From: a virus
Strand: one strand, 5' to 3'
DNA: 36,738 bases
Virus record (IMG/VR): IMGVR_UViG_3300032897_000015
Span: 1-36,738 of that record
The notes under the pieces were generated by a model. That model saw nothing but the letters and a program-made list of their open reading frames with translations. It was not told where the DNA came from and ran no database searches. This document shows, piece after piece, positions 11,809-19,936 of this stretch. Numbering within the stretch: position 1 is the first letter of the stretch; every line of letters begins with the position of its first letter. Position numbers and translations under genes: made by a program.

Positions 11809-13590
11809 TCATTGCACCATGCACGAGCTGCCCTGGAATACTGTATGCAATTGCGCCGCGCTTCCAGCCGCAATCACTTGAATCGTGCCAGACGCGCTTG
11901 TCAGATAGGTTATTTCGATGGTGTCCACATGCTCGGTTGTAGCTACGCCGGAAGTTACGGCAGCTGTCTGGACGGCCGCCGACACGGCTGTGAATACCTC
12001 CTGCGTAGGAGTTGCAACGGTTGTTGTAACGTGACTGAATCTAATCACTATGTTCGTCATCCCGGGGCCATTTACTCCATACCGGATTGCGCTGGCTGCA
12101 TTGGCGTTCGTGACTGCCAACTGGCACCGGATCGACCCGGATTCTCCGGACCCCACCGTCACGGCGAGACCAGTTATATTACTAACGGTCGTTGTGCTGT
12201 TGGTGTAGTTGGACCCAGAGACGCGGAAGCCATACATCCTGTTTGACCAGGTCGGCGCTCCAGCCCCGTTGCTCATGAGCACTTGCCCTGCTGTGCCGGC
12301 CGCAGTAAAGGCCAGCGCGGTGCCTGTGCCATAAGCGGACCCTCCGTTCGTGGCAGATGCCAATGCCAACGAAACGCCAGACGCTAGCGTCAGAGCCGTG
12401 TCTGATAGGGTCGCCCTAAGGTTGGCCGCCAAAGTTCCGCCCGTATGAAGCTTGAGTACTTTGGCTGCTGTCTGCGTCCCGATGGTCAAGTCCCCACCGT
12501 TCGAATACATGTATCCCGAGAGTGCTCCACCAATCGTATAATTGGTGTCAGCGTAGGTGCTGCTGTTAATACCCATGTCGATGTAATTGGTGCTGTCTGT
12601 GCCGGTATCCGCAGTGGCCACCACATCAGAGGACGCGGACGTTCCGGCCGCTTTGTTCTGAACGTTCAGCTGGACTGTTCCGCCCGATGCCGACCCAGCC
12701 ACGCCAAAAGGATTGCCAGTTAGGATAGTAGGCGCTCCGATGCCAACGGCGCCTGTTGCTGGATCGAACGTGAAGTTCGAGCTGCTGCCCCAGGATGTAC
12801 CGGTCGTGTAGTGAACCTGCTTGTCGCCCGAGGGGGCCGCTACAGAAGCGAGAGCGAGCGTGCCCGACACATCCGTCCCCAGCGCCACGCTGGAGCAGGT
12901 GGGCGCGCCAGAAGCGCTCAGGGACCGAGGAAACTGGTTCGTACAGGTTGCCCCGCCGTAGGCCGTCAAGGCCCCAGTGCCGTTGGTGCTGAGCACGAGC
13001 CCGGTTCCGTTCGCGCTCGTTCCAGGCGCGTAGTCAGTTCCGGCCGAGGCGATCGACTGCACGCCAGTTGTGGTCGTGTTTTTCACCAGCCCCGTTCCCA
13101 GAGAGGCCATGGCCTGAGCATTGGGTAGAGATGCGTCCGTCTGCTGCAGGAGGTACTTCGAGGTCGTGGGTGCTCCGCCTCCGCCCGTGTCCGCGGTGCA
13201 GGAACAGGTGGTTCCATTGCAGCTAACGTGCTGGCCGGCCGAGCACGTCGGCTGAGCCTGCCCGAGGCCTCCGTTCGCGCCAGAGAGAGGTAGAGCTGGA
13301 ACACCGGCGCTCGAGCAGGAGCACAGAGTGCCATTGCAGGACAAGAACGACCCGGCTCCACAAGTCGGCTGGGCCTGGCCAAGGCCACCGTTGGCTCCTG
13401 AGAGCGGTAACGTGGGACCCGCGCCGCCCGGCACAGTCAATGTCCAGACGAGTCCATTCGACGCGCATGACACGCCGGCGCCGACGCAGTTGACTTGCTT
13501 CGCGTATTTGCTGTTGGTGCCCTCATCCTTGACCAGCATGCCCTGGTTGGCCCACTGACCGAGTAGCGCGGCGAGGAGGATAGCGTTCAT
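11809..13590 (-). CDS. Tail fibre / receptor-binding protein with Cys-rich repeats, 593 aa
   Basis: The ATG at 13590 overlaps the stop of the previous gene (ATGA) and has GGGGAG before it. Near the N-terminus two tandem units of about 39 residues (61-92 and 100-131) each read LPLSGANGGLGQAQPTC, then a short Cys knuckle SCNGTxCSC. The long middle is Ser/Thr/Gly/Ala-rich and strand-forming, as in trimeric fibre shafts, with FTFDPATGAVGIGAPT as a typical beta-roll motif. The last 145 residues (from about MYGFRVSGSNY) look like a knob with SGTIQVIAAGSA. Host recognition is likely. Confidence 0.75.
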   Translation of the reverse strand: MNAILLAALLGQWANQGMLVKDEGTNSKYAKQVNCVGAGVSCASNGLVWTLTVPGGAGPTLPLSGANGGLGQAQPTCGAGSFLSCNGTLCSCSSAGVPALPLSGANGGLGQAQPTCSAGQHVSCNGTTCSCTADTGGGGAPTTSKYLLQQTDASLPNAQAMASLGTGLVKNTTTTGVQSIASAGTDYAPGTSANGTGLVLSTNGTGALTAYGGATCTNQFPRSLSASGAPTCSSVALGTDVSGTLALASVAAPSGDKQVHYTTGTSWGSSSNFTFDPATGAVGIGAPTILTGNPFGVAGSASGGTVQLNVQNKAAGTSASSDVVATADTGTDSTNYIDMGINSSTYADTNYTIGGALSGYMYSNGGDLTIGTQTAAKVLKLHTGGTLAANLRATLSDTALTLASGVSLALASATNGGSAYGTGTALAFTAAGTAGQVLMSNGAGAPTWSNRMYGFRVSGSNYTNSTTTVSNITGLAVTVGSGESGSIRCQLAVTNANAASAIRYGVNGPGMTNIVIRFSHVTTTVATPTQEVFTAVSAAVQTAAVTSGVATTEHVDTIEITYLTSASGTIQVIAAGSAAQLHTVFQGSSCMVQ

Positions 13591-13982
13591 GGAGGGCTCC
13601 CCGTCCACACCGGCTCCGTCACCAGAATGTCGAGCGTCACGGTAGAACCGGAGACCTGCAGACCATTTGAGATCGGCGCCAGCCGGCCGCGCGGGTTGTC
13701 CACCGGGATCGTGCCGAGCTGGACCCTGCGCTGCCCAGTCGATCCTGGAGGGATCGGCATTACCAAATTCGGCGCCAGCCCCCAGGATGCGGGATCGTAG
13801 ACGTACATGTCGATTTGCCCGGCATCCGAGGTGATCGTCTGCCCAACTCCAGCGTCCACCCATACCGTCACGCCTCGCACGCCAATGAGAGATAATCCGT
13901 CCGTGGCAAGCGTGGGAGCTGCCTCGGTCGCCGCCTGAACGCTACGCGCCGACCGGCCCGTGTATGTCCAGGAGGCAGCCAT
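13587..13982 (-). CDS. Virion protein of unknown role, 131 aa
   Basis: A beta-rich protein with an ATG behind GGGGAGACTGTAG, adjacent to the small membrane gene. Strands alternate with Pro/Gly turns (VRGVTVWVDAGVGQ, GQIDMYVYDPASW, RRVQLGTIPVDNPRGR). It ends GSPP, overlapping the fibre start. It has the look of a small head-decoration or fibre-base protein; no family named. Confidence 0.65.
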   Translation of the reverse strand: MAASWTYTGRSARSVQAATEAAPTLATDGLSLIGVRGVTVWVDAGVGQTITSDAGQIDMYVYDPASWGLAPNLVMPIPPGSTGQRRVQLGTIPVDNPRGRLAPISNGLQVSGSTVTLDILVTEPVWTGSPP

Positions 13983-14195
13983 CTACAGTCTCCCCGAGGG
14001 CGGCAAGTAGGGCCTGGGAGCCTTGGTTCCCGATCGCCCCAGGGCGTATCCGGCCGCCGCGCCCAACTGCTGAGCTGCGCCGGCCGCCACGATGATGTCT
14101 CGGCCTAGGATGATCCCGGCGATCACGAGCGCCAGACCGGCCAGCGCCACCGCGACGCTGAGCCAGAACTCGGAGGTCTTCATTCCGTTCGTCAC
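13983..14195 (-). CDS. Small membrane protein with two helices, holin candidate, 70 aa
   Basis: Begins at GTG with GTGA overlap (an in-frame ATG lies at 14183). KTSEFWLSVAVALAGLALVIAG is followed by a short loop with Arg-Asp and a second hydrophobic segment IVAAGAAQQLGAAAGYALG, then a positive Pro-rich tail. MKTSEFW-type two-helix proteins are frequent in phage late regions and are usually called holins. Another membrane protein nearer the endolysin competes for that role. Confidence 0.62.
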   Translation of the reverse strand: MTNGMKTSEFWLSVAVALAGLALVIAGIILGRDIIVAAGAAQQLGAAAGYALGRSGTKAPRPYLPPSGRL

Positions 14196-14575
14196 TGGAG
14201 TCGTGCCCCGCCGAAGGTGGCGCTCAGAGAGCCTGCTCCGCCGACTGCGGCCGAGATCCTCCAGATGGTGGGGAGAACGTCAGACACCGCCACGTTGGTT
14301 GCCGCTGTGACGCTCGGGTAAACCGTGAGCACGGTCGTGACGTTGTTCGCTGACAGCGCGGCCGATGTCAGGACCGTGAAGTAGTTTCCGGAGATCGGGT
14401 CCTTGCCCTGGATCGTGATCGTCAGGGTGGCCCCGCCCACGATCCCAGACGGCGTCACGTAGATCTTCAACCCGCGGTCCTGGTAGTTCGCCTGATCGGC
14501 CGAGGTGTATGTTCCCGGGCCCGCGTTGTTCAAGGCGAAGAAAGGCGACCGCCACTCCTGGTGAATAGCTGACAT
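14192..14575 (-). CDS. Virion protein, beta-rich, 127 aa
   Basis: The ATG follows GGAGAGGAATGTAA, adjacent to the previous stop. The sequence begins FFALNNAGPGTYTSADQ and continues with YVTPSGIVGGATLTITIQGKD, a pattern common among small phage head or tail decoration proteins with a jelly-roll fold (strand pairs, then a long NVTTVLTVYP strand and IWRISAAVGGAG). Late-operon position supports a structural role. Confidence 0.65.
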   Translation of the reverse strand: MSAIHQEWRSPFFALNNAGPGTYTSADQANYQDRGLKIYVTPSGIVGGATLTITIQGKDPISGNYFTVLTSAALSANNVTTVLTVYPSVTAATNVAVSDVLPTIWRISAAVGGAGSLSATFGGARLQ

Positions 14576-16609
14576 TTACATTCCTCTCCGTGTGCTGGCC
14601 TGCTGCGGAGTATCGAGCCGCGAGGCCTGGTTGAGGGAGCCCAACCCCTTGGCAGTGGGCTTACCACCTCCCCCCCCTGGGGGAGCAGGCGACCGCTGAA
14701 ACGCTGCACGATTAGCCGCAAGGTGAACCTGCGTGGTCGTCGAATCTAGATCGGTACCAAGGAAGTGAGACAATGACAAGCGGGTTCGGTACGGGATCCT
14801 CGTGCCCTTTGCCATCTCCTTCGCCAACTGTGAAGTGACCTGTGCGCGCATCTCCGCGAGGAGCTTCGGGTAAACCGCCTGGACCGTGTTCAGCTGGTCC
14901 TGCGTCAAGGTGCCGTTCGCCACGTGCTGCAGGATGAGCGTGGGGTGCTCCGCGAGGGCCTGGTAGCGATTGAAGACGGCTAGCTCGGCCGGCGACGGAC
15001 GATACGGAGGGTCAAGCGGCCGGCGACTACCGGGCGCCGGGAGCTTCGAGGCGAGGAGTTGGACGCCACGAGCCGCAACCCCGTGGATAGCGTCGGACGT
15101 GCCGGGGGCGTGGGGCTGGAGAGAGTTCGTTTGGCCGCTGGTTTCTTGAGCGAGCCGATCCAGATTGTTAGCAAGGCCAGTAACACCATTAGATACATTG
15201 GTGAAGTTCCCCGCATTGACTGCTGAACCAGCCACTTCTGAACCGGCCGCCGCTGTCTCCCCTCGGAATATGGCCCCTACTCCAGAGGCAATGGCCTTGT
15301 CTGTCGACCCAACGAGATGAGCAAGCCCCGTCATGGCCGACAAGGTCTGGATCGGTGTTTTGAGAAAGTTGCCCAGAGTGGAATACATCGCAGGGTCGCG
15401 AGCGATACGCTTGAGCACGTCCTTCATGTACCCGAAAGAAATGCCAACGAGTGGTCCGACACCCGGGGCCGCTCCGGTTGCAGCGCCGAAGATCTGGCCC
15501 AGCACCGCCCTTGAGCCGTAGCGCTGGATGACCCGCTCGTTCACGAGCTGTCCGAGCCGGGCCGGCTCCTGAAGCTCTGCCGCACGCGCCGCCATCATCC
15601 CAGGGCGATCAGCCTGAAACTGCCCAAGGACACCTTTTGCCCCCTCGCGTTCCGCCAGCGCTTCCGGAGCCTGTCGCATGATACTGGCGGCATTCGCCTT
15701 GACGAGGTCGGCATACTCTGGCGAGGCCTTGAAGGCTAGCATTGCCTCGCGATCCGCAGTGGGGAGCGCTGGATTCTGCAAAGCGAGCTCGATGCGCTCC
15801 ATCTGTCGGTAGGCGTTGGCGGTCCGCTCGCGCGCGACCGCCTCAAGGCTAGCCGCCTGCTTCTCGGCCTCAGCGAAGGCCTTCGCATCAGCAGCTGCCG
15901 CCCCTTTGGCGATGAGGCGATCGCCGAGCGGCTCTAGCGCGGCACCCACCAGTTTTCCGCCACCAGCAAGGAGGCTCGGCACGATGGCGGATAGGCCGAT
16001 CTCCGCGATCGCCTTCTCCGCGGTCAGACCCGGATCGCCGAGTACATGCCGCTCGACCACGTCCGTGCCGCCGTACATGGCGCCTTCGGCTGCCGCACCT
16101 GCCATCGCTGGCAGCATCTTCCCTACGAGCCCCGGTAATGCCGCACCCTCAACACCGCCGGAAACGGCCCTTCCAACCCGGGAGATGAGCGCCGGCGCGG
16201 TCAAGTCCGCTGCCCCGCGCACCGCGCCCAGCGCACCGCTCGCGGCCGGAGCATCCGCTCCGCCCGACAGAGCAAGCGGCACAACCACACCGGCTACGGC
16301 GCCGGCACCGTGCGCGATCGGGTTCCGCTGCATGCGCTCGAGCGCGCCGACCTTGTCGCCAAGGGTTGGTAGCAGGCCTCCCGTCAGGGAACCCAATGCC
16401 CCCTCGCCGAAAGCCGTGGCCGCGTTACCAAGTCCTTCGCCGTACTGCTCCTGGAGCTGTGCCTCCTGGACTTCCTGCGGTTGCGCCAGCCGGAATCCCT
16501 GAGCCTGCACCTCGGGCGTGAACTCTGCAGAGTCCATGGTGCCCAGCGTGCCCTCAGGGCTCACTACGGTGAGCGACCGAGGGGGTGCAATGGTGGCGGG
16601 AGCTGCCAT
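14576..16609 (-). CDS. Large Ala-rich virion protein, candidate DNA-ejection protein, 677 aa
   Basis: Near the N-terminus lies the repeating phage motif LTVVSPEGTLGTM, followed by VQAQGFRLAQPQEVQEAQ. A hydrophobic stretch with several possible membrane-active helices follows (residues 70-220, AVAGVVVPLALSGG, PSLLAGGGKLVGAAL), then a long amphipathic helical region (230-370). The C-terminal half is helical and ends in a disordered Gly/Pro tail with GGGGGK. Size, composition and place beside another very large protein fit internal virion proteins that form the ejection channel. It starts where the 977-residue gene ends (TAGATG). Confidence 0.6.
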   Translation of the reverse strand: MAAPATIAPPRSLTVVSPEGTLGTMDSAEFTPEVQAQGFRLAQPQEVQEAQLQEQYGEGLGNAATAFGEGALGSLTGGLLPTLGDKVGALERMQRNPIAHGAGAVAGVVVPLALSGGADAPAASGALGAVRGAADLTAPALISRVGRAVSGGVEGAALPGLVGKMLPAMAGAAAEGAMYGGTDVVERHVLGDPGLTAEKAIAEIGLSAIVPSLLAGGGKLVGAALEPLGDRLIAKGAAAADAKAFAEAEKQAASLEAVARERTANAYRQMERIELALQNPALPTADREAMLAFKASPEYADLVKANAASIMRQAPEALAEREGAKGVLGQFQADRPGMMAARAAELQEPARLGQLVNERVIQRYGSRAVLGQIFGAATGAAPGVGPLVGISFGYMKDVLKRIARDPAMYSTLGNFLKTPIQTLSAMTGLAHLVGSTDKAIASGVGAIFRGETAAAGSEVAGSAVNAGNFTNVSNGVTGLANNLDRLAQETSGQTNSLQPHAPGTSDAIHGVAARGVQLLASKLPAPGSRRPLDPPYRPSPAELAVFNRYQALAEHPTLILQHVANGTLTQDQLNTVQAVYPKLLAEMRAQVTSQLAKEMAKGTRIPYRTRLSLSHFLGTDLDSTTTQVHLAANRAAFQRSPAPPGGGGGKPTAKGLGSLNQASRLDTPQQASTRRGM

Positions 16610-19543
16610 CTATCTTCCCAAACCAGGCGCGAAAGATCCCGGGCGCGCGGGGGGCGGCAGTACCATGCGCTTGCCGAGCTCTGGCATCAGCATCGCCGCC
16701 GCGGGATGCACGGAAGATCCCGGCACCAGGTAGGCGCCTTCGATCGATTTCCGCTTCGCTGCTACCGATTTCGCGAGGTCGTTGATGGACACCTTCGCCT
16801 TCCCGGTCATCGCATTGTACAGGCTGGCCGGGTTTTTCAGCCAGTCACTCAACGTGGAATACTCATTCTCGTTCAGCCGATTCAGATTTTCCTGCGCCTT
16901 GTTCCACGACAGGGTGAGATCTGCCAGGAGATCCTGAGCATGCTGGCGATCTGCTGGGTTCCAACTGCCCTGCGGATGCGCTGCAGCGAATGCTTGCAGG
17001 CCAGCGACCTTCTGAGAGATGAGATCGTTCTCTTGGAGCCCTTCTCGCGCCTTTTGTGCGCTGTTTTCGTCGAGCGCTATCCGGCCAGGCCCGCCACTCG
17101 TCATGAGGCCCATCATCATCTGGTGCTGGGCCATCTGCAGTCGAAGCGGGAGGAACTGCTGACGGAGCTGCCCAATCAGTTGATCTGCACGCCCTTGCGC
17201 ATCGAGTGATCCAGAGCGCGCAGCCGCGAGCTTGATCTGCCCCTCCAAAATCGCAGCCTGCTGCAGGCGGGTGGCGTTCTCGGCCTCCATCATGGTGCCG
17301 AATTTTTTGTAGTTGTCTGCCAGCAGCGTGTTCTTGATGCCCAACTGCGTTTTCTGAGCGTCAATGTCGGCATCCATCTGGCGGTTGAGCACCTGCAGGG
17401 CCGGGTTCGGGCCGCCCGTAACAGCACTTCCCATCCCGCCCAAGATGAGACCAATGGTAGAGCCAATCTTGCCGCCAGTGGTCTTGGAGCTCCAGAACCG
17501 GTGAGGATCGATCTTCTGACTGGCGAGGTCCGACACGATCGCATCATGCTCTCGGTTCCAAGCATCGAGATGCTGCTGGAGCAATTGGGCGCGCGCCTGC
17601 TGTTGGTCGTTATAGGCCGACAATGCGGCGGCTTGCTCCTGAGCATTCTGTTGCGCAGCCTGCGCCTGGGTCCGAATTCCCCTCTCCCCCATCGATTGCG
17701 CACTCTGTAGCTGGCCCATGATGCCGCCGTAAGGGTTGGGAGATCCGGATAATGGCCCCGGCAGCTGTGTCTGACCGAGCTGCGGCATCTGGAGTTGAGG
17801 AGCCTGCTCCTGGGGCGAAGCCTGATCGGCAGGCGGTGGCGGCGCATTCGGCCCGGATGGCACCTGAAGGTTTGCGGCCGTGGCGGTCTGTCGTCCAACT
17901 TCACCGAGACCTTCCATACTCTTTGATGCGCCGAAACTGAGCTCGCGCGCCAGGTCTGACAGCGGGTTGTCAGAACTCTCGGGGAATGCGTGAGTGATGT
18001 TGTACTTTGCGTTATTCCCCATCCCAGCCAGAAGACGCTGAATGACCCCAGGGTTTTCGGGCTGCACGTCCCCGCCATCCGCCATACCCTCGCCAGACGC
18101 GCGGTAAGCATCCTCCAGCTTGGCATTGTGCGACTTTACGGGTTCTCGGGCAGATAGAGACTCTGGCAGTTTTGCGTTCAGGCTATCAGCGACACCCCTC
18201 GAGCTCTCTTCTGCCTGTGGAGTCCCGCGAGACTGCCACCATTTCTTGATGGCGTCGACCACGCCCACTTCTCCGCCATCAGCCATGGCCTGGCGCGCTT
18301 TGGCCACGCGTTCGTAGCTGTGCGTTCGGCCTGAGCGCCGCTGTAGCTCCAGCACGAAGTCGCGGGCACGCTCAGGCGCATCTGGCGCCTGGGTAACGCT
18401 TCGGGGAAGCATGATCTCTCCAGGGCTCGCCTGGATCGGGACCACATCGTTCGCCTTCGAGTCGCCGGCCACCCGGGCCTGACCCGGGATGCGTCCACCG
18501 CTCGTCTCGTCGATTCTGCCGCCGTGTGCAAGCATCGTCAGCAGACCCCCGAGCATGCCGGCTCCGCCCCCACCGGCTCCGCCATCACCACCCAGCAGAT
18601 TCTTGATCGAACCGATACCACCGCCCGAGAAGATCTTGGCAAGTCCCTCTCCCCCAGCCCTGCCAGCATCGGAAGCTATTGCCGCCGGCGCGCTGGCTGC
18701 TACCGATACCGGCGCCACGTTAGAATCGAGGTTGGCGGTCCACTTCCCAAGGTTCGAATCGGGAACCTCCCCTCCGTCCGACAGGCCGAGTGCGCTGCCG
18801 AGCCCATTCAGCAGGCCGCCCGCCATCTGCTGACCGAACGCCGCATTTTGCTGAGCCACCCCGGCGTTGACGTTGTTGATGTTGGACTGCATTCCAACCT
18901 TGGCGTTGTTGGCATTTGCAATCTGGTTTTGGATGAGGTTCTGTTGCTGCAGGTTCTGGGCCCCCATTCCCGCCTGCTGATTCTGGAGCATCTGCGTCCA
19001 TGCCTGCTGATTCTGTCCTTGTGCCTGAGCCAAGGCCGCCTGTTGCGCTGCCTGCTGGCCCACGAGACTACCCGCGGCCTGTTGCGCCGCGAGCTGTTGC
19101 TGAGCGCTCAACGTGGCAGCCTGTCCCGCTGCCGCCTGGTTCTGAGCGGCTCCCGACTGCGCGGCGAGGCGCGCCGCCATGGCGGGGTTGATCCCTTTCT
19201 GCGAGGCGATCTGACCGGTCGTCTGTTGGATGTTCTGGCCGGTCGTCTGCCGCAGTTGCTCGAGCGCGGGATTCGGTCCCTGGCCTTGTCCCTGGGACAT
19301 CAACTGAGAGAGTAGCTGTTGCCCCTGGCCGAGCGTGCCCTGCGCGGCGCCAAAATTGAGCCCGTTTGCGTTCGACGCTTGGCTCTGCAGCGCATTGGCA
19401 AGACCCTGCTGCTGCTGGGTCAGTCCCTGCGCGGCTCCATATTGCGACTGCAGGTTCTTGAGTGCGTTGGGGTCCTGAGTGATGTCTGCAGACGTGGCCT
19501 GGAAGTTGTTGCCTCCGCCGAGCGCCGAAGCGAGGAAACCCAT
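16610..19543 (-). CDS. Very large Gln-rich internal virion / tail-associated protein, 977 aa
   Basis: ATG behind the near-perfect site AAGGAGGTCGAGTA. Residues 1-240 are extremely rich in Gln and Ala (QQAAQQAALAQAQGQNQQAW), probably a long helical rod. The centre holds GLSDGGEVPDSN, RQAMADGGEV and GEGMADGGDV, and the phage motif GGRIPGQARVAGDSKANDVV with SPGEIMLPRS, often seen in tape-measure or internal virion proteins. The region after residue 620 is long helix again, with a hydrophobic patch KIGSTIGLILGGMGSAV. In a short-tailed phage an ejection role is the best guess. Confidence 0.65.
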   Translation of the reverse strand: MGFLASALGGGNNFQATSADITQDPNALKNLQSQYGAAQGLTQQQQGLANALQSQASNANGLNFGAAQGTLGQGQQLLSQLMSQGQGQGPNPALEQLRQTTGQNIQQTTGQIASQKGINPAMAARLAAQSGAAQNQAAAGQAATLSAQQQLAAQQAAGSLVGQQAAQQAALAQAQGQNQQAWTQMLQNQQAGMGAQNLQQQNLIQNQIANANNAKVGMQSNINNVNAGVAQQNAAFGQQMAGGLLNGLGSALGLSDGGEVPDSNLGKWTANLDSNVAPVSVAASAPAAIASDAGRAGGEGLAKIFSGGGIGSIKNLLGGDGGAGGGGAGMLGGLLTMLAHGGRIDETSGGRIPGQARVAGDSKANDVVPIQASPGEIMLPRSVTQAPDAPERARDFVLELQRRSGRTHSYERVAKARQAMADGGEVGVVDAIKKWWQSRGTPQAEESSRGVADSLNAKLPESLSAREPVKSHNAKLEDAYRASGEGMADGGDVQPENPGVIQRLLAGMGNNAKYNITHAFPESSDNPLSDLARELSFGASKSMEGLGEVGRQTATAANLQVPSGPNAPPPPADQASPQEQAPQLQMPQLGQTQLPGPLSGSPNPYGGIMGQLQSAQSMGERGIRTQAQAAQQNAQEQAAALSAYNDQQQARAQLLQQHLDAWNREHDAIVSDLASQKIDPHRFWSSKTTGGKIGSTIGLILGGMGSAVTGGPNPALQVLNRQMDADIDAQKTQLGIKNTLLADNYKKFGTMMEAENATRLQQAAILEGQIKLAAARSGSLDAQGRADQLIGQLRQQFLPLRLQMAQHQMMMGLMTSGGPGRIALDENSAQKAREGLQENDLISQKVAGLQAFAAAHPQGSWNPADRQHAQDLLADLTLSWNKAQENLNRLNENEYSTLSDWLKNPASLYNAMTGKAKVSINDLAKSVAAKRKSIEGAYLVPGSSVHPAAAMLMPELGKRMVLPPPARPGSFAPGLGR

Positions 19544-19929
19544 TACTCGACCTCCTTCGTGAGCACCGTATGAGCGCGTTCATCCGGCCGAAAACCGAAC
19601 CGCTTCACGTGAGCCGCAACAGGATCGAGAGCCGTGATGACCACTGCCGTCCTGGGTCCGAGCTCGACAGCCGCCCGGAGCAGAGCTCCGGTGATCTCGT
19701 CGAGCGCGCGGCTGCACTGGCCATAAGGCAAGGCCGGATTCGCTACAAATCCGTCCAAGAGCACCAAGCTCGAATCCGTCTGGTATATAAAACCCACGGC
19801 CACCCCTGGTACCAGAAACCCGATCCGCGGTAGCTGAGTGGCTTTCACCAGCGCCAAACCGCGAGCGCGGTGCCAATCATTCACCTGGGAGAGGTGAGAG
19901 TCAGCGTGGAAGGGAATCGCGTTGCCCAT
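19543..19929 (-). CDS. GNAT-like acetyltransferase-fold virion protein, 128 aa
   Basis: The start at MGNAIPFHADSH follows TTTAGGAGCGTC. The pattern fits a degenerate GNAT fold: strands VAVGFIYQTDSSLVLLDGFVANP, a helix with ALDEITGALLRAA, strand TAVVITAL, then AAHVKRFGFR at the place of the usual C-terminal helix. The acetyl-CoA loop (Q/R-x-x-G-x-G/A) is not clear. T7 gp13 and related internal virion proteins also have a GNAT fold, and this gene sits directly before two large internal-type proteins, so a virion role is likely. Confidence 0.6.
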   Translation of the reverse strand: MGNAIPFHADSHLSQVNDWHRARGLALVKATQLPRIGFLVPGVAVGFIYQTDSSLVLLDGFVANPALPYGQCSRALDEITGALLRAAVELGPRTAVVITALDPVAAHVKRFGFRPDERAHTVLTKEVE

Positions 19930-19936
19930 GACGCTC

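Noticed and set aside
14576-19543. Tape-measure protein with frameshifted chaperone pair (siphovirus layout)
   Set aside because: The two large proteins are separate complete frames, not preceded by a slippery G/GT-type pair, and neighbours are adaptor, nozzle and internal virion types of short-tailed phages.
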